A stretch of DNA of 64,000 nt from Acidobacteriota bacterium (GCA_018269055.1 JAFDVI010000022.1:147078-211077); one strand, 5' to 3'. Counted from the stretch's first letter, positions 10,926 to 21,053 are shown. Notes: generated by a model from the letters alone, not told the origin. Numbers and translations: made by a program.

Positions 10926-11029
10926 GACAGGATTAACAGGATTTTCAGGATAAACGGAATTCCAACTTGATTGGAGCCTTGTTGAAATTGGCGTTTCTGA
11001 AAATCCTGCCCAATCCTGTAAATCCTGTC
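10926..11029. repeat. Inverted 'ACAGGATT' intergenic repeat
   Basis: This lies in the 300-base gap between the 77-residue ORF and the ankyrin gene. The left arm (10926-10949) contains GACAGGATTAACAGGATTTT. The right arm (about 10997-11029) is an inverted, slightly longer version containing AATCCTGTAAATCCTGTC. Short ACAGGATT units are thus repeated within each arm. The arrangement resembles repetitive extragenic palindromes found between genes in many large bacterial genomes. The rest of the gap shows no gene-like signal. Confidence 0.65.
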
Positions 11030-11190
11030 GAAAAAAGAGTGTCCCAATGTTGTTTGCTCTGATTTAGGTTGGTTTTTGGTTGTTTGCGAGGAGCGGCGCT
11101 CTATGGCCTAACGCCCACAATCAGTGGGCGCGCTTCGAAATGTTGGTCATATTGTTGGGCGGCGGCGCGCATCGTCGTGATCTGGGACAC

Positions 11191-11988
11191 CTACCGTGCA
11201 ATTACATCAAGAATCGTTAGAGATAATCGGATGTCCTCACCAAGCAGCACAATTTCTCCCGATGTGTTCAGGGAAGCCAAAATCCCATCAAGTCTTCCAC
11301 CGGTGGGTGCCACAACGCGATCGAATCGAATGCTCGCATTAGCGCCGGACTTCTCTAGGAGACCAACGAAAGCCTGATGGCCTTTGCTCTTGGCGGCAGA
11401 ATAGGCGGTGACGCGCTCATCGCAACATGAGGCGTTCAGGTTGGCTTTCTTGCTGATAAGAATCTCTGCAACCTTTTCGTGGCCTCCATAAGCGGCTGCA
11501 ATCAACGGAGTGATGCTTTTGGATTTGGGTTCGGAATAAGAACTGGGGCCTCCCACCTTCGACGGCGTATTGACCCCTGCACCGTTGTCCAGCAGTATTC
11601 TCGCGATTTCTTCCTGCCCCATGTACGCCGCTATGAAAAGTGGCGTCAATTCAGCACTGTACCGAACCTTTCTGTCTTGCGTTTTCCCATCCAGGGTCTT
11701 CTCAGTCTGCGTTAGCTCCGTCTCGAATTGTGCAGAAGTTTCGGCCTTTGCGCCTTTTGATAGTAGCAGCTTGACGATGTCGAGATTGCCTTTGCGAACA
11801 GCAACGACAAGCAAGGGGACTCCAGCTTTGGTTGCGTTGACGTCGGCACCTTGTCCTAAGAGAGATGTGATACCCACGGAATCACCAGTAAGCACAGCAG
11901 AAAAAAGATCAGTCTGCGCTGGCGCGGAGATAATCAACGTGACAATCAGCACGGCTGCCACACAGAAATTTGTTTTGCATCCATTCAT
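11191..11988 (-). CDS. Exported ankyrin-repeat protein
   Basis: The ATG at 11988 is preferred: GGAAGAG lies just upstream and a signal peptide begins at once (MNGCKTNFCVAAVLIVTLIISAPAQ). An earlier in-frame start at 12051 would only add a polar leader. The mature protein of about 240 residues is built of ankyrin repeats, with consensus pieces such as LLGQGADVNATKAGVPLLV, DIVKLLLSKGAKAET and ARILLDNGAGVNTP. Ankyrin repeats bind proteins; export suggests a periplasmic partner. It lies 70 bases downstream of a single-domain response regulator gene on the same strand. Confidence 0.85.
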   Translation of the reverse strand: MNGCKTNFCVAAVLIVTLIISAPAQTDLFSAVLTGDSVGITSLLGQGADVNATKAGVPLLVVAVRKGNLDIVKLLLSKGAKAETSAQFETELTQTEKTLDGKTQDRKVRYSAELTPLFIAAYMGQEEIARILLDNGAGVNTPSKVGGPSSYSEPKSKSITPLIAAAYGGHEKVAEILISKKANLNASCCDERVTAYSAAKSKGHQAFVGLLEKSGANASIRFDRVVAPTGGRLDGILASLNTSGEIVLLGEDIRLSLTILDVIAR

Positions 11989-12058
11989 ACGCTCTTCCAA
12001 TCTGTTTACAAAATCGTGTAACCGGGTGGACGCGTTCGTCGGTCCGCCCAACTCATTG

Positions 12059-12418
12059 TTATCCTGCTTCTTGAATTCCCCTGGCTAGCACCTGCCTTAC
12101 CTCCTCCAGATTCTCTTTCAACACATATTCACAGCTTCCTGCCCGCCGTGCGGCCTCGCGCAACTCCGCATCGTCGTAGCCCGTGACGATGACGATGCGG
12201 GCGTGGGGGAAGACGGACTTGATCTTTCTGGTCGCCGTGATGCCGTTCATTCCGGCCATCTTGATGTCCATCAAGACCCAGTCCGGACTGTATTGGCTGT
12301 ACGCTGAGAACGCCTCCAAACCGTTGCTACATTCGTAAACCTCTCCCAGATCGCCGAGCAGTTCTTTAATCGTGCGGCGCATGTCTGCGTTATCTTCGAC
12401 GATCAGAATCTTTGTCAT
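12059..12418 (-). CDS. Single-domain response regulator (CheY-like receiver)
   Basis: 119 residues, only a receiver domain. The acidic pair is Glu8/Asp9, the phospho-acceptor is Asp51 in VLMDIKM, the switch Thr is Thr79 and the conserved Lys is Lys101 (YVLKEN). No output domain follows, so it acts by protein contact or as a phosphate shuttle. The propeller kinase and its NarL-type regulator lie just upstream on the same strand, separated by a 158-base gap full of palindromes. It may be a second target of that kinase, or feed back on it; this is inferred from position. Confidence 0.9.
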   Translation of the reverse strand: MTKILIVEDNADMRRTIKELLGDLGEVYECSNGLEAFSAYSQYSPDWVLMDIKMAGMNGITATRKIKSVFPHARIVIVTGYDDAELREAARRAGSCEYVLKENLEEVRQVLARGIQEAG

Positions 12419-12486
12419 TTAGCACTTCCCACGATTATTTCCGGCCGAGTTGGAGTTTGAGCTTCCGGGATGATGTCCACAAGATA

Positions 12487-12549
12487 GGAATCACACGGGT
12501 CAGCCGTGTGATTCCACACGGTCAATCGTGTGATTTCACACGGGTCAGG
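12487..12549. repeat. Cluster of short palindromes between two regulator genes
   Basis: A perfect 12-bp inverted repeat, GGAATCACACGG (12487-12498) and its complement (12504-12515), encloses GTCAG. A second hairpin follows (CACACG 12515-12520 / CGTGTG 12527-12532), then another CACACGGGTCAGG half (12537-12549). CACACGG-GTCA is thus repeated three times. It could be an attenuating RNA structure, an operator array for a dimeric regulator, or a repetitive extragenic element. Confidence 0.6.
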
Positions 12550-12576
12550 TGAGCGATGGTATTGAAACGGCGGCAA

Positions 12577-13293
12577 TTAGGCGTCGTAGTGTAGCTGGTT
12601 TTGGCAGAAGCGGATAATTTCGGCGTGGTACGCGAGCGCGAATTTGAGCAATGCGTTCGGGCCTTTGAGCCCCAGTTTGTCACAAACGTGCGTGCGGTGG
12701 TTGTTCACCGTTTGTGAGGTGATGTTCAAAGCGCCGGCGATTTCGTGGCTGGATTTGTTTTCGGCGACCAGTTTCAGAACCCAGCGCTCTTTCGGAGTCA
12801 GTTCTTTCAAGCCGGGGTATCGTTTGACGAAGGCGTCTTCGTTTTCGTGATGTTGGACTAAATAGCTCGACAGAAGGGGGCTGATGTAATGGCGGCCTTC
12901 GACGACGGCTTTGACGCTGGCGACGATTTCAGCGGTCGCACTGGCTTTGAGCACGTAACCGTTGACGCCCAGCTTCATCGCGGCGTCAAACGAGTCTTTG
13001 CCGTGATGATGCCCGGTCAACAAAATGACTTTCACGGGAAGTTGTTCGCGCTGGATTGTGCGCATCAACGCAAAGGCGACCGGTTGCGGTTCGCCAAAGC
13101 CATTGGTTTTCGGCATGCGGATATCCAGAATCGCCACTTCCGGTTGAAGTTCACGGATCAGCTTCAACGTCGTTTCGGCGTCGCCGGCTTCGGCAACGAC
13201 TTTCAGATGCGCTTCTTCCGCGAAGGCTTTGCGCAGATAGTCGCGGATGATGGGATGGTCATCTGCAATCAGAATGCGAACTTCAGAGGTCAT
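12577..13293 (-). CDS. NarL/LuxR-type response regulator
   Basis: 238 residues. The N-terminal receiver domain has Asp11/Asp12 and phospho-acceptor Asp57 (AILDIRMP), with a slightly extended loop (NGFGEPQPVAF) after it. The C-terminal LuxR-type helix-turn-helix covers about 160-222 (LTPKERWVLKLVAENKSSHE; recognition helix near SQTVNNHRTHVCDKLG). The start overlaps the end of the kinase gene by 11 bases, so the two are translationally coupled and almost certainly cognate. The likely role is a transcription factor phosphorylated by the propeller kinase. Possible targets include the permease genes or its own operon; this is inference. Confidence 0.93.
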   Translation of the reverse strand: MTSEVRILIADDHPIIRDYLRKAFAEEAHLKVVAEAGDAETTLKLIRELQPEVAILDIRMPKTNGFGEPQPVAFALMRTIQREQLPVKVILLTGHHHGKDSFDAAMKLGVNGYVLKASATAEIVASVKAVVEGRHYISPLLSSYLVQHHENEDAFVKRYPGLKELTPKERWVLKLVAENKSSHEIAGALNITSQTVNNHRTHVCDKLGLKGPNALLKFALAYHAEIIRFCQNQLHYDA

Positions 13294-16200
13294 GGGGATG
13301 CTCCGGCAATTTAATGGTGATTGTAATGGTCGTCCCTTGTCCGGGTGTGGACTTGATGGTGTGCGCGCCGCCCAGAATCTCCACGCGACGTGCGATGCTG
13401 GTCAGGCCAAAGCCGCTGTCAAGGATTTGATCGGGTGCAAAGCCTCGACCGTTATCTTGAATTGTGATGAACATCTGGTTCGCCTGCTGATGAATTTCGA
13501 CCTTGGCTTCGGTCGCCTGAGCATGTTTGATAATGTTGACGACGCATTCCTGCACAATCAGGTAAAGGTGCGTTTCCATTTCTTTCGGCAAAACCTCGTC
13601 CACTTGGCCGATGGCGTCAATGAAGTTTGTTTGGGAGGTTTTGTTGGCGTTGGCGACGATGGAAATAAGGGCTTCAGTTAAACCGGCTTCCAGAATTTGC
13701 GGTCGCAGCCCCTTAATCATCTCAGCGACTGCGTAGCTGGCGCGGGAGGCTCGCTCTGAAATCCCGGTGAATTCCAGGCGAAGCAAGGCGTTAAGGTCAG
13801 GCTGCCTCAGCCCTTGCAACGCGGCGTAATTGATCAGATCAATGTCACTTTTGATTGCATCATGCAGTTCAGCAGTGATTTTGCGGCGCTCGATTTCCTG
13901 TGAGGCGATCAACTGCCGCGAGAAGTATTCCAGCGCGTCACGTTCACGCTTCAGAAAGTTTTCCCGGATTCCGTGTTCCCACTTCAATCTTGCCGTGTGT
14001 TGCCGATAGCCCAAAATGATTATCCCAACAGCTCCCAGAAATGTTAGCGACCAGAACCACAAAGTCTGCAAAAGCGAAGGTTTTACGACGATGCGCAGAC
14101 TGTGGCCAGTGGTATTCCAGATGCCGTCGCTGTTGGCCGCCAGCACAGTGAAGACATAGCGACCGGGCGATAGATGGTTGTAGTAAGCGGTGCGGCTGGT
14201 GCCAGCCTCTATCCAGTCAGGCCAATCGCGCCAATCGGAGTCCGCACTGACCAGCCTGTATTTGAACCTGATTTGTTCCGGTTTGATGAAACTGTTGGCG
14301 GTGTATTGAATTTCCAGATTGTCCTCGCCCGGGGCGATTTGCAATTGGTTGCGGCATTCTTTGGACTCGCGATTGAGGCGGCATTCCTCGATTACCACTG
14401 GCGGTGGCAGCGGATTGATGGCATTTGCCGTGGGATCAACTTTCGCCACGCCGCCCATGGTTGGAAACCAGAGCTTGCCATCGCGCATCTTCCATCCAGC
14501 GGGCTGGCGCTCGCCATTGCATTCGGCGTTGCTCATCCCGTCCTTAACGCCGAAAGCGACCGGCAGTATGGATTTGATTTTGCCCTCGGCGAAATTGTTT
14601 AACTCTTGCCGGCTGATGCGGGAAATGCCTTGATTCGAACTCATCCAGAAGTTGTCGCGCCCGTCGTCCAAAATTTGAAAGACTCCGTTGCCGAACAGCC
14701 CATCGCGCGTCGTGTAGCGCGTGAAGCGGCCATCCTTCAACCGCGTCATACCACTGTCATAAGTTCCGATCCACAGTGCGCCGTCGCTGTCTTCGTACAG
14801 GCTTCTGATTCGACTGCCCGACAAACCGTCGGCTTCCGTTAAGACAATGAATCGTCCGTTTTGCCAGCGTGCCAACCCGCCATACGCGCCAAACCAAAGT
14901 GCTCCGTTGTGATCTTCCAGAATGACAGTGACGTGATTGGAGGGCAGGCCATCCTGCGTTGTGTAAGTAGTGAAGCTATTGTTGTGGAGTCTGGTGACGC
15001 CGTTGCTGGTTGCAAACCAGAAATCGCCCGCGAGATCCTGATACGTCGCGTAGGTTTCGGTAAGGCCATGCTCATCGGAATAACGCGCCAGCTTGCCGTC
15101 TTTGAACCGGCACATCCCGCGCGCCGTGCCGATCCAGATGACGCCGTCGCGGTCTTCGTAAAGTGAGGTGATGTTGGTAGCGTACAAGCCATTGGTTCCG
15201 GTTGAGAAATAATGCGTGTAGGTGCCATCACGAAAACGGCTGACGCCACCGCCGCCCGAACCGATCCAAACCGCGCCCGTGTGGTCTTGCAGAATGGAGT
15301 AGGTCCAATCCGAATACAGCCCTTCTTTTTGAGTGAGTGCGGTGATGCCTAGCTTGCGCATATGGTATAGCCCATTGGTCGTGCCGATCCAGAGTGTACC
15401 TTCGCAGTCTTGATAAAATGTGGAGCCGACGGCGTTAATATCGGGAAACTTTTCAGTCACGCCGTCTTTGACACGCCGCAGCGCGTCATCTTTCGTGAGC
15501 CACAGGTTGCCATCCCGATCTTCGGCCCCGCCCCCACCGCTTTGAAGATGACTGGCGTCGCTTGCCGGGTCTTTCATTCGCCACAGCCCGGCATCTGTGC
15601 TGATCCAGAGCGTGCCGTATTGATCCTGACTGGTCGAGATGATGTTTAGACTTGGCAAGCCGTCTTGTTTGCTGATGGCGAAACAGCGCCCGCGCAAAAG
15701 GAAATGCAAGCCTTGTTGATCCTGCGACCACCACAGCCCATTGCGAATACCCGGGTCGGGAATGCGACCGGGCAGACAAGCCGACAGATCGTAGGCAGCG
15801 AATTTTCCATCTCGCCATTGGGCAACATGCTTCCGAAGTCCGCTGAGCCAGAGTTGACCGCGCGCGTCCGCCTCAATGTGGTAGATTTCGTCACTTGGCA
15901 CACCGTCTTTGGCGTCGAAAGTCACGAACTGTCCCTCGCGGTAGCGCAGCACCATGCCAAAGGCGCCTGCCCACAGCGCGCCGTCGTGATCTTCATAAAG
16001 TGAGTAGAACCGATTGCCCTCTATCCCCTGTGTATTGCCGTGCTGGAAAACCGTGAAACGCAGGCCGTCAAAGCGCGCCAAACCATCGCTGGTCGCAAGC
16101 CATAAGTAGCCATCGCGAGTTTGTAGAATGGCGTTGATGGCGTTATTCGGTAGACCGTTGCCGACCGTCCAGTGGTCAAACCGATACTGCGCGGCGACCG

Positions 16201-16312
16201 CTCCCGTCACGAACACACTGAGTGCAATGGCCAGCAGCCAGCTTCGCGGATTGAGTGGCAGTGTGGTTGCAATGACGATGAGGTGCGCGCTAGATCGCAT
16301 GTTCATCTGCAA
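13283..16312 (-). CDS. Beta-propeller sensor histidine kinase
   Basis: 1009 residues. A signal sequence (about 22-42) is followed by about a dozen propeller blades of the form DGxLWIGTxxGLxRxxDG (about 45-630), which should form two seven-bladed propellers. A Y_Y_Y domain follows (IQYTANSFIKPEQIRFKYRL, about 665-740) and one membrane segment (about 746-768). The HisKA_3 domain has His817 in ERRKITAELHD, and the HATPase_c domain ends the protein (IVQECVVNIIKHA; DNGRGF; SGFGLTSIARRVE). The family couples extracellular ligands, often glycans, to NarL-type regulators, but the ligand here is unknown. The gene overlaps its regulator. Start choice among three near-adjacent ATGs is uncertain. Confidence 0.93.
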   Translation of the reverse strand: MQMNMRSSAHLIVIATTLPLNPRSWLLAIALSVFVTGAVAAQYRFDHWTVGNGLPNNAINAILQTRDGYLWLATSDGLARFDGLRFTVFQHGNTQGIEGNRFYSLYEDHDGALWAGAFGMVLRYREGQFVTFDAKDGVPSDEIYHIEADARGQLWLSGLRKHVAQWRDGKFAAYDLSACLPGRIPDPGIRNGLWWSQDQQGLHFLLRGRCFAISKQDGLPSLNIISTSQDQYGTLWISTDAGLWRMKDPASDASHLQSGGGGAEDRDGNLWLTKDDALRRVKDGVTEKFPDINAVGSTFYQDCEGTLWIGTTNGLYHMRKLGITALTQKEGLYSDWTYSILQDHTGAVWIGSGGGGVSRFRDGTYTHYFSTGTNGLYATNITSLYEDRDGVIWIGTARGMCRFKDGKLARYSDEHGLTETYATYQDLAGDFWFATSNGVTRLHNNSFTTYTTQDGLPSNHVTVILEDHNGALWFGAYGGLARWQNGRFIVLTEADGLSGSRIRSLYEDSDGALWIGTYDSGMTRLKDGRFTRYTTRDGLFGNGVFQILDDGRDNFWMSSNQGISRISRQELNNFAEGKIKSILPVAFGVKDGMSNAECNGERQPAGWKMRDGKLWFPTMGGVAKVDPTANAINPLPPPVVIEECRLNRESKECRNQLQIAPGEDNLEIQYTANSFIKPEQIRFKYRLVSADSDWRDWPDWIEAGTSRTAYYNHLSPGRYVFTVLAANSDGIWNTTGHSLRIVVKPSLLQTLWFWSLTFLGAVGIIILGYRQHTARLKWEHGIRENFLKRERDALEYFSRQLIASQEIERRKITAELHDAIKSDIDLINYAALQGLRQPDLNALLRLEFTGISERASRASYAVAEMIKGLRPQILEAGLTEALISIVANANKTSQTNFIDAIGQVDEVLPKEMETHLYLIVQECVVNIIKHAQATEAKVEIHQQANQMFITIQDNGRGFAPDQILDSGFGLTSIARRVEILGGAHTIKSTPGQGTTITITIKLPEHPHDL

Positions 16313-16497
16313 ATGTTGTGGTGTTTTCCTGTAACCGCAAGGAAATAGAGATGAAAGTTAGATAAGGCGGGAAGATGATAGAGCGATGATGAAAGATACG
16401 CAATAAATCGTGAGAACAAGTTCTAGCCGCTACTTTGAGCGAAGAGCACAAGCGCGGTTGTTTACTTGTGCTCTTTTGGTGCTTGCGCTTACTGATC

Positions 16498-17751
16498 TTA
16501 TTCGTAACGTAGGCATTCAATTGGGTCGAGGCCAGCGGCTTTTTTGGCGGGCCAGACGCCGAAAACCAGACCGATGCCTGTGGAAACTAACAAGCCGCTG
16601 GCAACTGCCCAGGCCGGAATTGACGCTGGCAGCTCCGGCAGGAAAAACATAATCACGTAGCTGATCACTGCGGCCACGAGCACGCCCAGCAATCCGCCTA
16701 GAAACGTCAGCGTCATGGCTTCAAACAAAAACTGGCGAACGATGTCGCGCTTTTTGGCGCCGATGGCTTTGCGGACACCGATTTCACGGGTTCGTTCTGT
16801 GACGCTGACCAGCATAATGTTCATTACCCCGATGCCACCGACCAGCAACCCAACTGCCGAAATGGCAATGGCGAACAAGCCGACGTACATCGTAATACCG
16901 TCGAACTGTTCGATGATCTTGGCTGCGGTTTGCAGTTCAAAATTGTTCGGTTGGTCGTATTTGATTCCTCGTTGGCGTCGCAGCACTTCTTCCACTTGAT
17001 CCAGTCCTGTTTGCAGCATTCCGGTTTTCGCGCGGATGTGTAGGTTGAGTTCTTTGCTGATGGGAGACATTTTCCGCCCGGTTTCGTACGGGATGAATAG
17101 CGCATTGTCTTCTTCGTTTTCTCCAAAAAAGCTATTCTGACGCTTTTCCAGCACACCGATGATTTCAAATGGATGACCGGCCAAATCCACGTAATTGCCG
17201 ACGATGTTTGGCTGATGCGGGAAAAGGGATTCGGCGACATTTGGCCCGATGACCATCACGTCGCGTTTGTGTTGATCGTCAATCTCGTTGATGAAGCGTC
17301 CCTGTTGCAGAGAGACATTGGTGACTTGGGCGTAGCTGGCGGAAATGCCCTGAAGAAACCCTGATCGGTATTTCTGACCGTTGTATCGGAGCGTGCTGTC
17401 CATGCGCCAAAGGAACAATACATTGGCGACGGCTTCGATGGCTGGAGCTTGGCGAAGAATTGCCTCTCCATCTTCCGGAGTCAAAGGCTTCCGCAGGTAT
17501 TCGCTGCGGTCTCGGTCGCCAAGCCTCGGACCCGACGAAAGGTGAAACGCGTAGATGTTGTTCGTCCCATATTCTTCGACCATAGAAACAATGCGCGATC
17601 GCAATCCTGTCAAAATCGAAGCCACGCCGACGACCGTCATTACGCCGACAACAATGCCCAGCACGGTCAACGAGCTGCGAAATTTGTGAGCGCGGATCGT
17701 CCCCAGCGCCATCGCGATAGTTTCTGTAGGGAACAAGGATTTGATTTTCAT
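16498..17751 (-). CDS. MacB-type ABC transporter permease (FtsX/MacB_PCD)
   Basis: 417 residues. The N-terminal membrane segment (about 25-50, [20 protein letters not shown]) is followed by a periplasmic MacB-core domain (about 50-280), then three membrane helices in the FtsX domain. Between the first and second is the typical [20 protein letters not shown] loop. The end [20 protein letters not shown]... closes with the usual DPIECLRYE. It is inner-membrane, of the mechanotransmission type. An ATPase partner is needed for such permeases, but none is encoded nearby. A paralogous permease gene lies 36 bases upstream, so they may form a heterodimer. Confidence 0.92.
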   Translation of the reverse strand: MKIKSLFPTETIAMALGTIRAHKFRSSLTVLGIVVGVMTVVGVASILTGLRSRIVSMVEEYGTNNIYAFHLSSGPRLGDRDRSEYLRKPLTPEDGEAILRQAPAIEAVANVLFLWRMDSTLRYNGQKYRSGFLQGISASYAQVTNVSLQQGRFINEIDDQHKRDVMVIGPNVAESLFPHQPNIVGNYVDLAGHPFEIIGVLEKRQNSFFGENEEDNALFIPYETGRKMSPISKELNLHIRAKTGMLQTGLDQVEEVLRRQRGIKYDQPNNFELQTAAKIIEQFDGITMYVGLFAIAISAVGLLVGGIGVMNIMLVSVTERTREIGVRKAIGAKKRDIVRQFLFEAMTLTFLGGLLGVLVAAVISYVIMFFLPELPASIPAWAVASGLLVSTGIGLVFGVWPAKKAAGLDPIECLRYE

Positions 17752-17787
17752 AGCGTATAACCTGTCAATTTCTGCGCAGACGCCGAA

Positions 17788-19032
17788 TCAGTTTTTTGAT
17801 AAAGCAACGATAGGGTCGAGTCGCGATGCCTTGAACGCGGGGTAGATTCCGGCAATCATTCCGATGCCTCCGGAAATTAGCAGCGCCAACAGGATATAGC
17901 CGAAGGTGACGTTCATTGGCACCGGCGTTGTGATGCGAACAACCCAGGACAGAAACGAAGCCAGCAGCAGACCCAGCACGCCGCCGACGCCGGTCAACAG
18001 CGACGATTCAATCAGAAACTGAAGCAGAATTTGTCGTTTTTTGGCTCCAACTGCTTTTCTCAATCCGATTTCAAACGTTCGCTCGGTGACCGAAACCAGC
18101 ATAATGTTCATGACAACGATTCCTCCGACCACCAGCGACAGCAGCGTGATTGGCGTCACAACCAGCGCAATCATTCCCGTAAACCGGTCTACCTGATTGT
18201 TCAGCGCATCAGTGTTGACCAGGCCGAAATCATCATCTTCATTTCCGATCAGTTTGTGCCGATTCCGCATCACCATTTGCGCTTCTTCAATCGCGGCCAT
18301 GAAGCTTTCGCGATTGCTGCCTTTGCCGTGCAGTTGAAGGCTCTGGCGGCGTCCGAACAGTTTTCCGTGCGTCGTAATCGGAATGTAGACATGGTTGTCA
18401 ATGGATTCACCCATAAATGGGCCGCGCATTTCTTCCACGCCGACAACAGTCATTGGCACGTTTGAAATTTTGAGCGTTTTTCCAATGGCATCAACGCCGG
18501 GGAAAAATTTGTTTTTGACATCGCCGCCGAGAACGCACACTAAAGAAGCGTGCTCGACTTCGTGTGGAGCCAGAAAGCGACCTTCGGCTATGGTTTTGTT
18601 TTCTATTTCAACCATATTTGCGGTGACGCCGAAAACTCCTACCCCAAACATTTCCTTGCCTTCTTGTTGGAGATTGATGCGCGTGTTGGATTGTGCGCCC
18701 ACTTCCTTGCAGGTTGTGCAGTTCGCGCTCAGCCATTCGTAATCTTCCAGGGTGAGCTTTTTGTTGCGCTTCATCGCCCGCTCCCATTCGTCCTCGCTCC
18801 ATTGGCCCTGGTGAGCAAACTGCGCGATCATAAAATGGTTTACTCCCAAAATTTTGGATACGGTGGAAAGCACATAGCCGTTGAAGCCATTGATTGAAGC
18901 ACCAACAATCACGACTGAAGCGACTCCGAAGATGATTCCGATTAACGTCAGAAAGGCGCGCAGCTTGTGCGCGAAGACGGATTGCAAGGCGAGTTTTGCC
19001 GCGTCGGCAAAGAAAAAGAATAATCGTTTCAT
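17788..19032 (-). CDS. MacB-type ABC transporter permease (second copy)
   Basis: The ATG at 19032 is chosen because GGAG lies nine bases before it; the GTG at 19047 has no binding site. About 414 residues with the same plan as the downstream paralogue: an N-terminal membrane helix ([20 protein letters not shown]), a periplasmic core domain, and a C-terminal FtsX domain with [20 protein letters not shown] and a DPIVALSKN end. The two copies differ enough in the core domain (here a CTTCKEVG Cys pair) that they probably play different roles in one complex. The partner ATPase and adaptor are not in the window. Confidence 0.92.
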   Translation of the reverse strand: MKRLFFFFADAAKLALQSVFAHKLRAFLTLIGIIFGVASVVIVGASINGFNGYVLSTVSKILGVNHFMIAQFAHQGQWSEDEWERAMKRNKKLTLEDYEWLSANCTTCKEVGAQSNTRINLQQEGKEMFGVGVFGVTANMVEIENKTIAEGRFLAPHEVEHASLVCVLGGDVKNKFFPGVDAIGKTLKISNVPMTVVGVEEMRGPFMGESIDNHVYIPITTHGKLFGRRQSLQLHGKGSNRESFMAAIEEAQMVMRNRHKLIGNEDDDFGLVNTDALNNQVDRFTGMIALVVTPITLLSLVVGGIVVMNIMLVSVTERTFEIGLRKAVGAKKRQILLQFLIESSLLTGVGGVLGLLLASFLSWVVRITTPVPMNVTFGYILLALLISGGIGMIAGIYPAFKASRLDPIVALSKN

Positions 19033-19075
19033 AGGCGGAATCTCCACCGTCTAAAACGATACCCTGTGAGAAAAG

Positions 19076-20512
19076 TTAACAGTTGTGCAGAAAATTTTCT
19101 CGCTGAAATGGGACAGGAGAGTTGTCGTGGCTTCTTTCAAAACTGGAGGAATGATTCCCAAATCCAGCCAAGATCGTTTCCAGAATGGGCAGAATTGCTC
19201 CAACGCGCTTTGCGCGAATCACCCAATCCCAAAGTGGCTCGAATTTTTTCCAGCCGCCCGCATAGCTCAGATGCCGTAACTTTCCGCGCCAATCCGTTTT
19301 TGTCCAAGCGCCCTTTGCGATGGAGCTCCAGCGATAAAATTCTCTGTAAGCGCGCCAATAGCCTTCCTCTAATGCCGTCTGGCTCATGCGAGCGGGCAGG
19401 AACACGGTATGCCGAGTATCGAACAGGTTCCAGTCGTCACTGGTCAGGCGTCCCTGTTTGTGCATTCGTTGATAAAGAGCCGTGCCCGGGTAAGGCGTCA
19501 AGATATGAAACGTGGCAGTTTCGATTCCTTGTTCGATAGCCCATTCGACCGTGCGTGCAAAAACGGATTCATCGTCGTCATCCATCCCGAACACAAAGCT
19601 GCCATTGATCATGACACCCAGATCGTGCAAACCGCGAATGGCGGCGGTGTAATCGCGGTTCAGGTTTTGATACTTGTGATGTTCACGCAAGTTGGCCGGA
19701 TTGAGCGTTTCGAATCCGACAAACAAACTGCGCAAGCCGCTGGCAACTGCTTTTTCCAACAGGTCTGGCGCCAGCACTGCCTTGACCGTTCCCGCAGCCT
19801 GCCATAATCGGTTCATTCCTTTCATTCCATCGAACAGTGCTTCCGCAAACCGCGGATTGCCGAACAGATGATCATCCAGAAAATACAAATGACGTCCCGG
19901 CAGGCGCTCGATTTCACCAAGCGCATCATCTACAGTCTGTGTATAGAAAGACTTTCCGCCTTCGAAGAAAGCCTCCTTGTAGCAGAAATCGCAGGTATGC
20001 GGGCAGCCACGCGAAACCACGATGGAATTGGGAACAAGGTAAAGATTGCGTTTGATCAAATCTCGCCGCACTTTGGGAGCGCCCAACAGTGTACGTACGC
20101 GAGAACGATAAATCGGCTTCGCCCGCCCGGAACGAAAATCCTGTAAAAATGTCGGCCAGATGTCTTCGCCAGGGCCGATAAAGATGAAATCCGCGTGCAC
20201 CGCAGCCTCTTCCGGCAGCGAAGTTACGTGCAGCCCTCCAAGCGCAACGGGGATTCCGCGACGGCGATAGTGGTCCGCGATTTCATAAGATCGCTTCGCG
20301 GAAGTGATGTAAACCTGAATGACCACCAAATCAGGCTCATCATCCAGATCCAGTGTTTCAACATGCTCGTCTTGTAAGCCGACCTCGTCGTCTTCAGCAA
20401 GAAAACCGGCCAGAGACGCCAGGCCAAGAGGAGGAAACAGGGAATACTTGATCGGGCGCCAAAAAGGACTTTTGGCTTCCGTCAGTGCCGGCAAAATCAT
20501 TTTGACGATCAT
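19076..20512 (-). CDS. B12-binding-domain radical SAM enzyme
   Basis: 478 residues from the ATG at 20512. The N-terminal part (about 1-150) is a cobalamin-binding-like Rossmann domain (PPLGLASLAGFLAE, DLVVIQVYITSAKR, VALGGLHVTSLPEE). The radical SAM core has the cluster motif GCPHTCDFCY with Cys170, Cys174 and Cys177. Further core signatures are LYFLDDHLFG, LFVGFETLNP and GSFVFGMDDDD. The C-terminal region (HILTPYPGTALYQRMHKQGR, then a helical tail) resembles DUF4070. The substrate is not predictable; members methylate or rearrange unreactive carbons, for example in hopanoids or natural products. It lies 49 bases after the YjbQ gene and 43 before the permeases, so it may be co-transcribed. 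Confidence 0.9.
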   Translation of the reverse strand: MIVKMILPALTEAKSPFWRPIKYSLFPPLGLASLAGFLAEDDEVGLQDEHVETLDLDDEPDLVVIQVYITSAKRSYEIADHYRRRGIPVALGGLHVTSLPEEAAVHADFIFIGPGEDIWPTFLQDFRSGRAKPIYRSRVRTLLGAPKVRRDLIKRNLYLVPNSIVVSRGCPHTCDFCYKEAFFEGGKSFYTQTVDDALGEIERLPGRHLYFLDDHLFGNPRFAEALFDGMKGMNRLWQAAGTVKAVLAPDLLEKAVASGLRSLFVGFETLNPANLREHHKYQNLNRDYTAAIRGLHDLGVMINGSFVFGMDDDDESVFARTVEWAIEQGIETATFHILTPYPGTALYQRMHKQGRLTSDDWNLFDTRHTVFLPARMSQTALEEGYWRAYREFYRWSSIAKGAWTKTDWRGKLRHLSYAGGWKKFEPLWDWVIRAKRVGAILPILETILAGFGNHSSSFERSHDNSPVPFQRENFLHNC

Positions 20513-20561
20513 GGCGCACCTACAGCAAAGGATTCTGAGCAAGATTCAGAAGGGAAACGAT

Positions 20562-21053
20562 TCAATCTGCGGATTGACCAAACACCATGACAGAAATGCT
20601 TCGATCGCGAGCGCCATCGAGTTCGATCAGAAACAGGCTCTGCCATCTGCCAATCTGCAGTTTGCCATTGGCGACGTTCAGCATCACGGAAGCGGGCAGG
20701 AACAAAGCTTTACAGTGAGAATGGCCATTGGCTGGTTCATCAGGTGGGATGTCAACGCGGCGGCTGAAATCGTTGTGTTCATATTCGCCGTCGCGTGGCG
20801 CATAAGCATCCAGTATTTTCTTCAAATCCTCGATCAATAACGGTTCGTTTTCATTGATGACTAGACCGGTGGTGGTGTGTTTGGTTTGGATATTCACCAT
20901 TCCGTGGCGAATGCCGGAACGGTCAACGATATTTGCGATACGGGATGTCAGGTCAATGAATTGAAGACAGTCGTCGGTTCTGATGACGATTTCGTCGTGG
21001 TGTGTGCGCAAACCCGCGCTTGTTCTTTCTTCAACCATAGCCAGTTGAACCAT
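20562..21053 (-). CDS. yjbQ: YjbQ / UPF0047 family protein
   Basis: About 163 residues from the ATG at 21053, chosen because AGGAGG lies immediately upstream, although the spacing is only about three bases. Family hallmarks are present: [20 protein letters not shown] (metal-binding HTT with the ENE run), the region [13 protein letters not shown], and the end [20 protein letters not shown]. YjbQ proteins form trimers, and Escherichia coli YjbQ shows weak thiamine-phosphate synthase activity; the true role is debated. The protein is soluble and cytoplasmic. It lies between the winged-helix regulator (68-base gap) and the radical SAM gene. Confidence 0.9.
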   Translation of the reverse strand: MVQLAMVEERTSAGLRTHHDEIVIRTDDCLQFIDLTSRIANIVDRSGIRHGMVNIQTKHTTTGLVINENEPLLIEDLKKILDAYAPRDGEYEHNDFSRRVDIPPDEPANGHSHCKALFLPASVMLNVANGKLQIGRWQSLFLIELDGARDRSISVMVFGQSAD

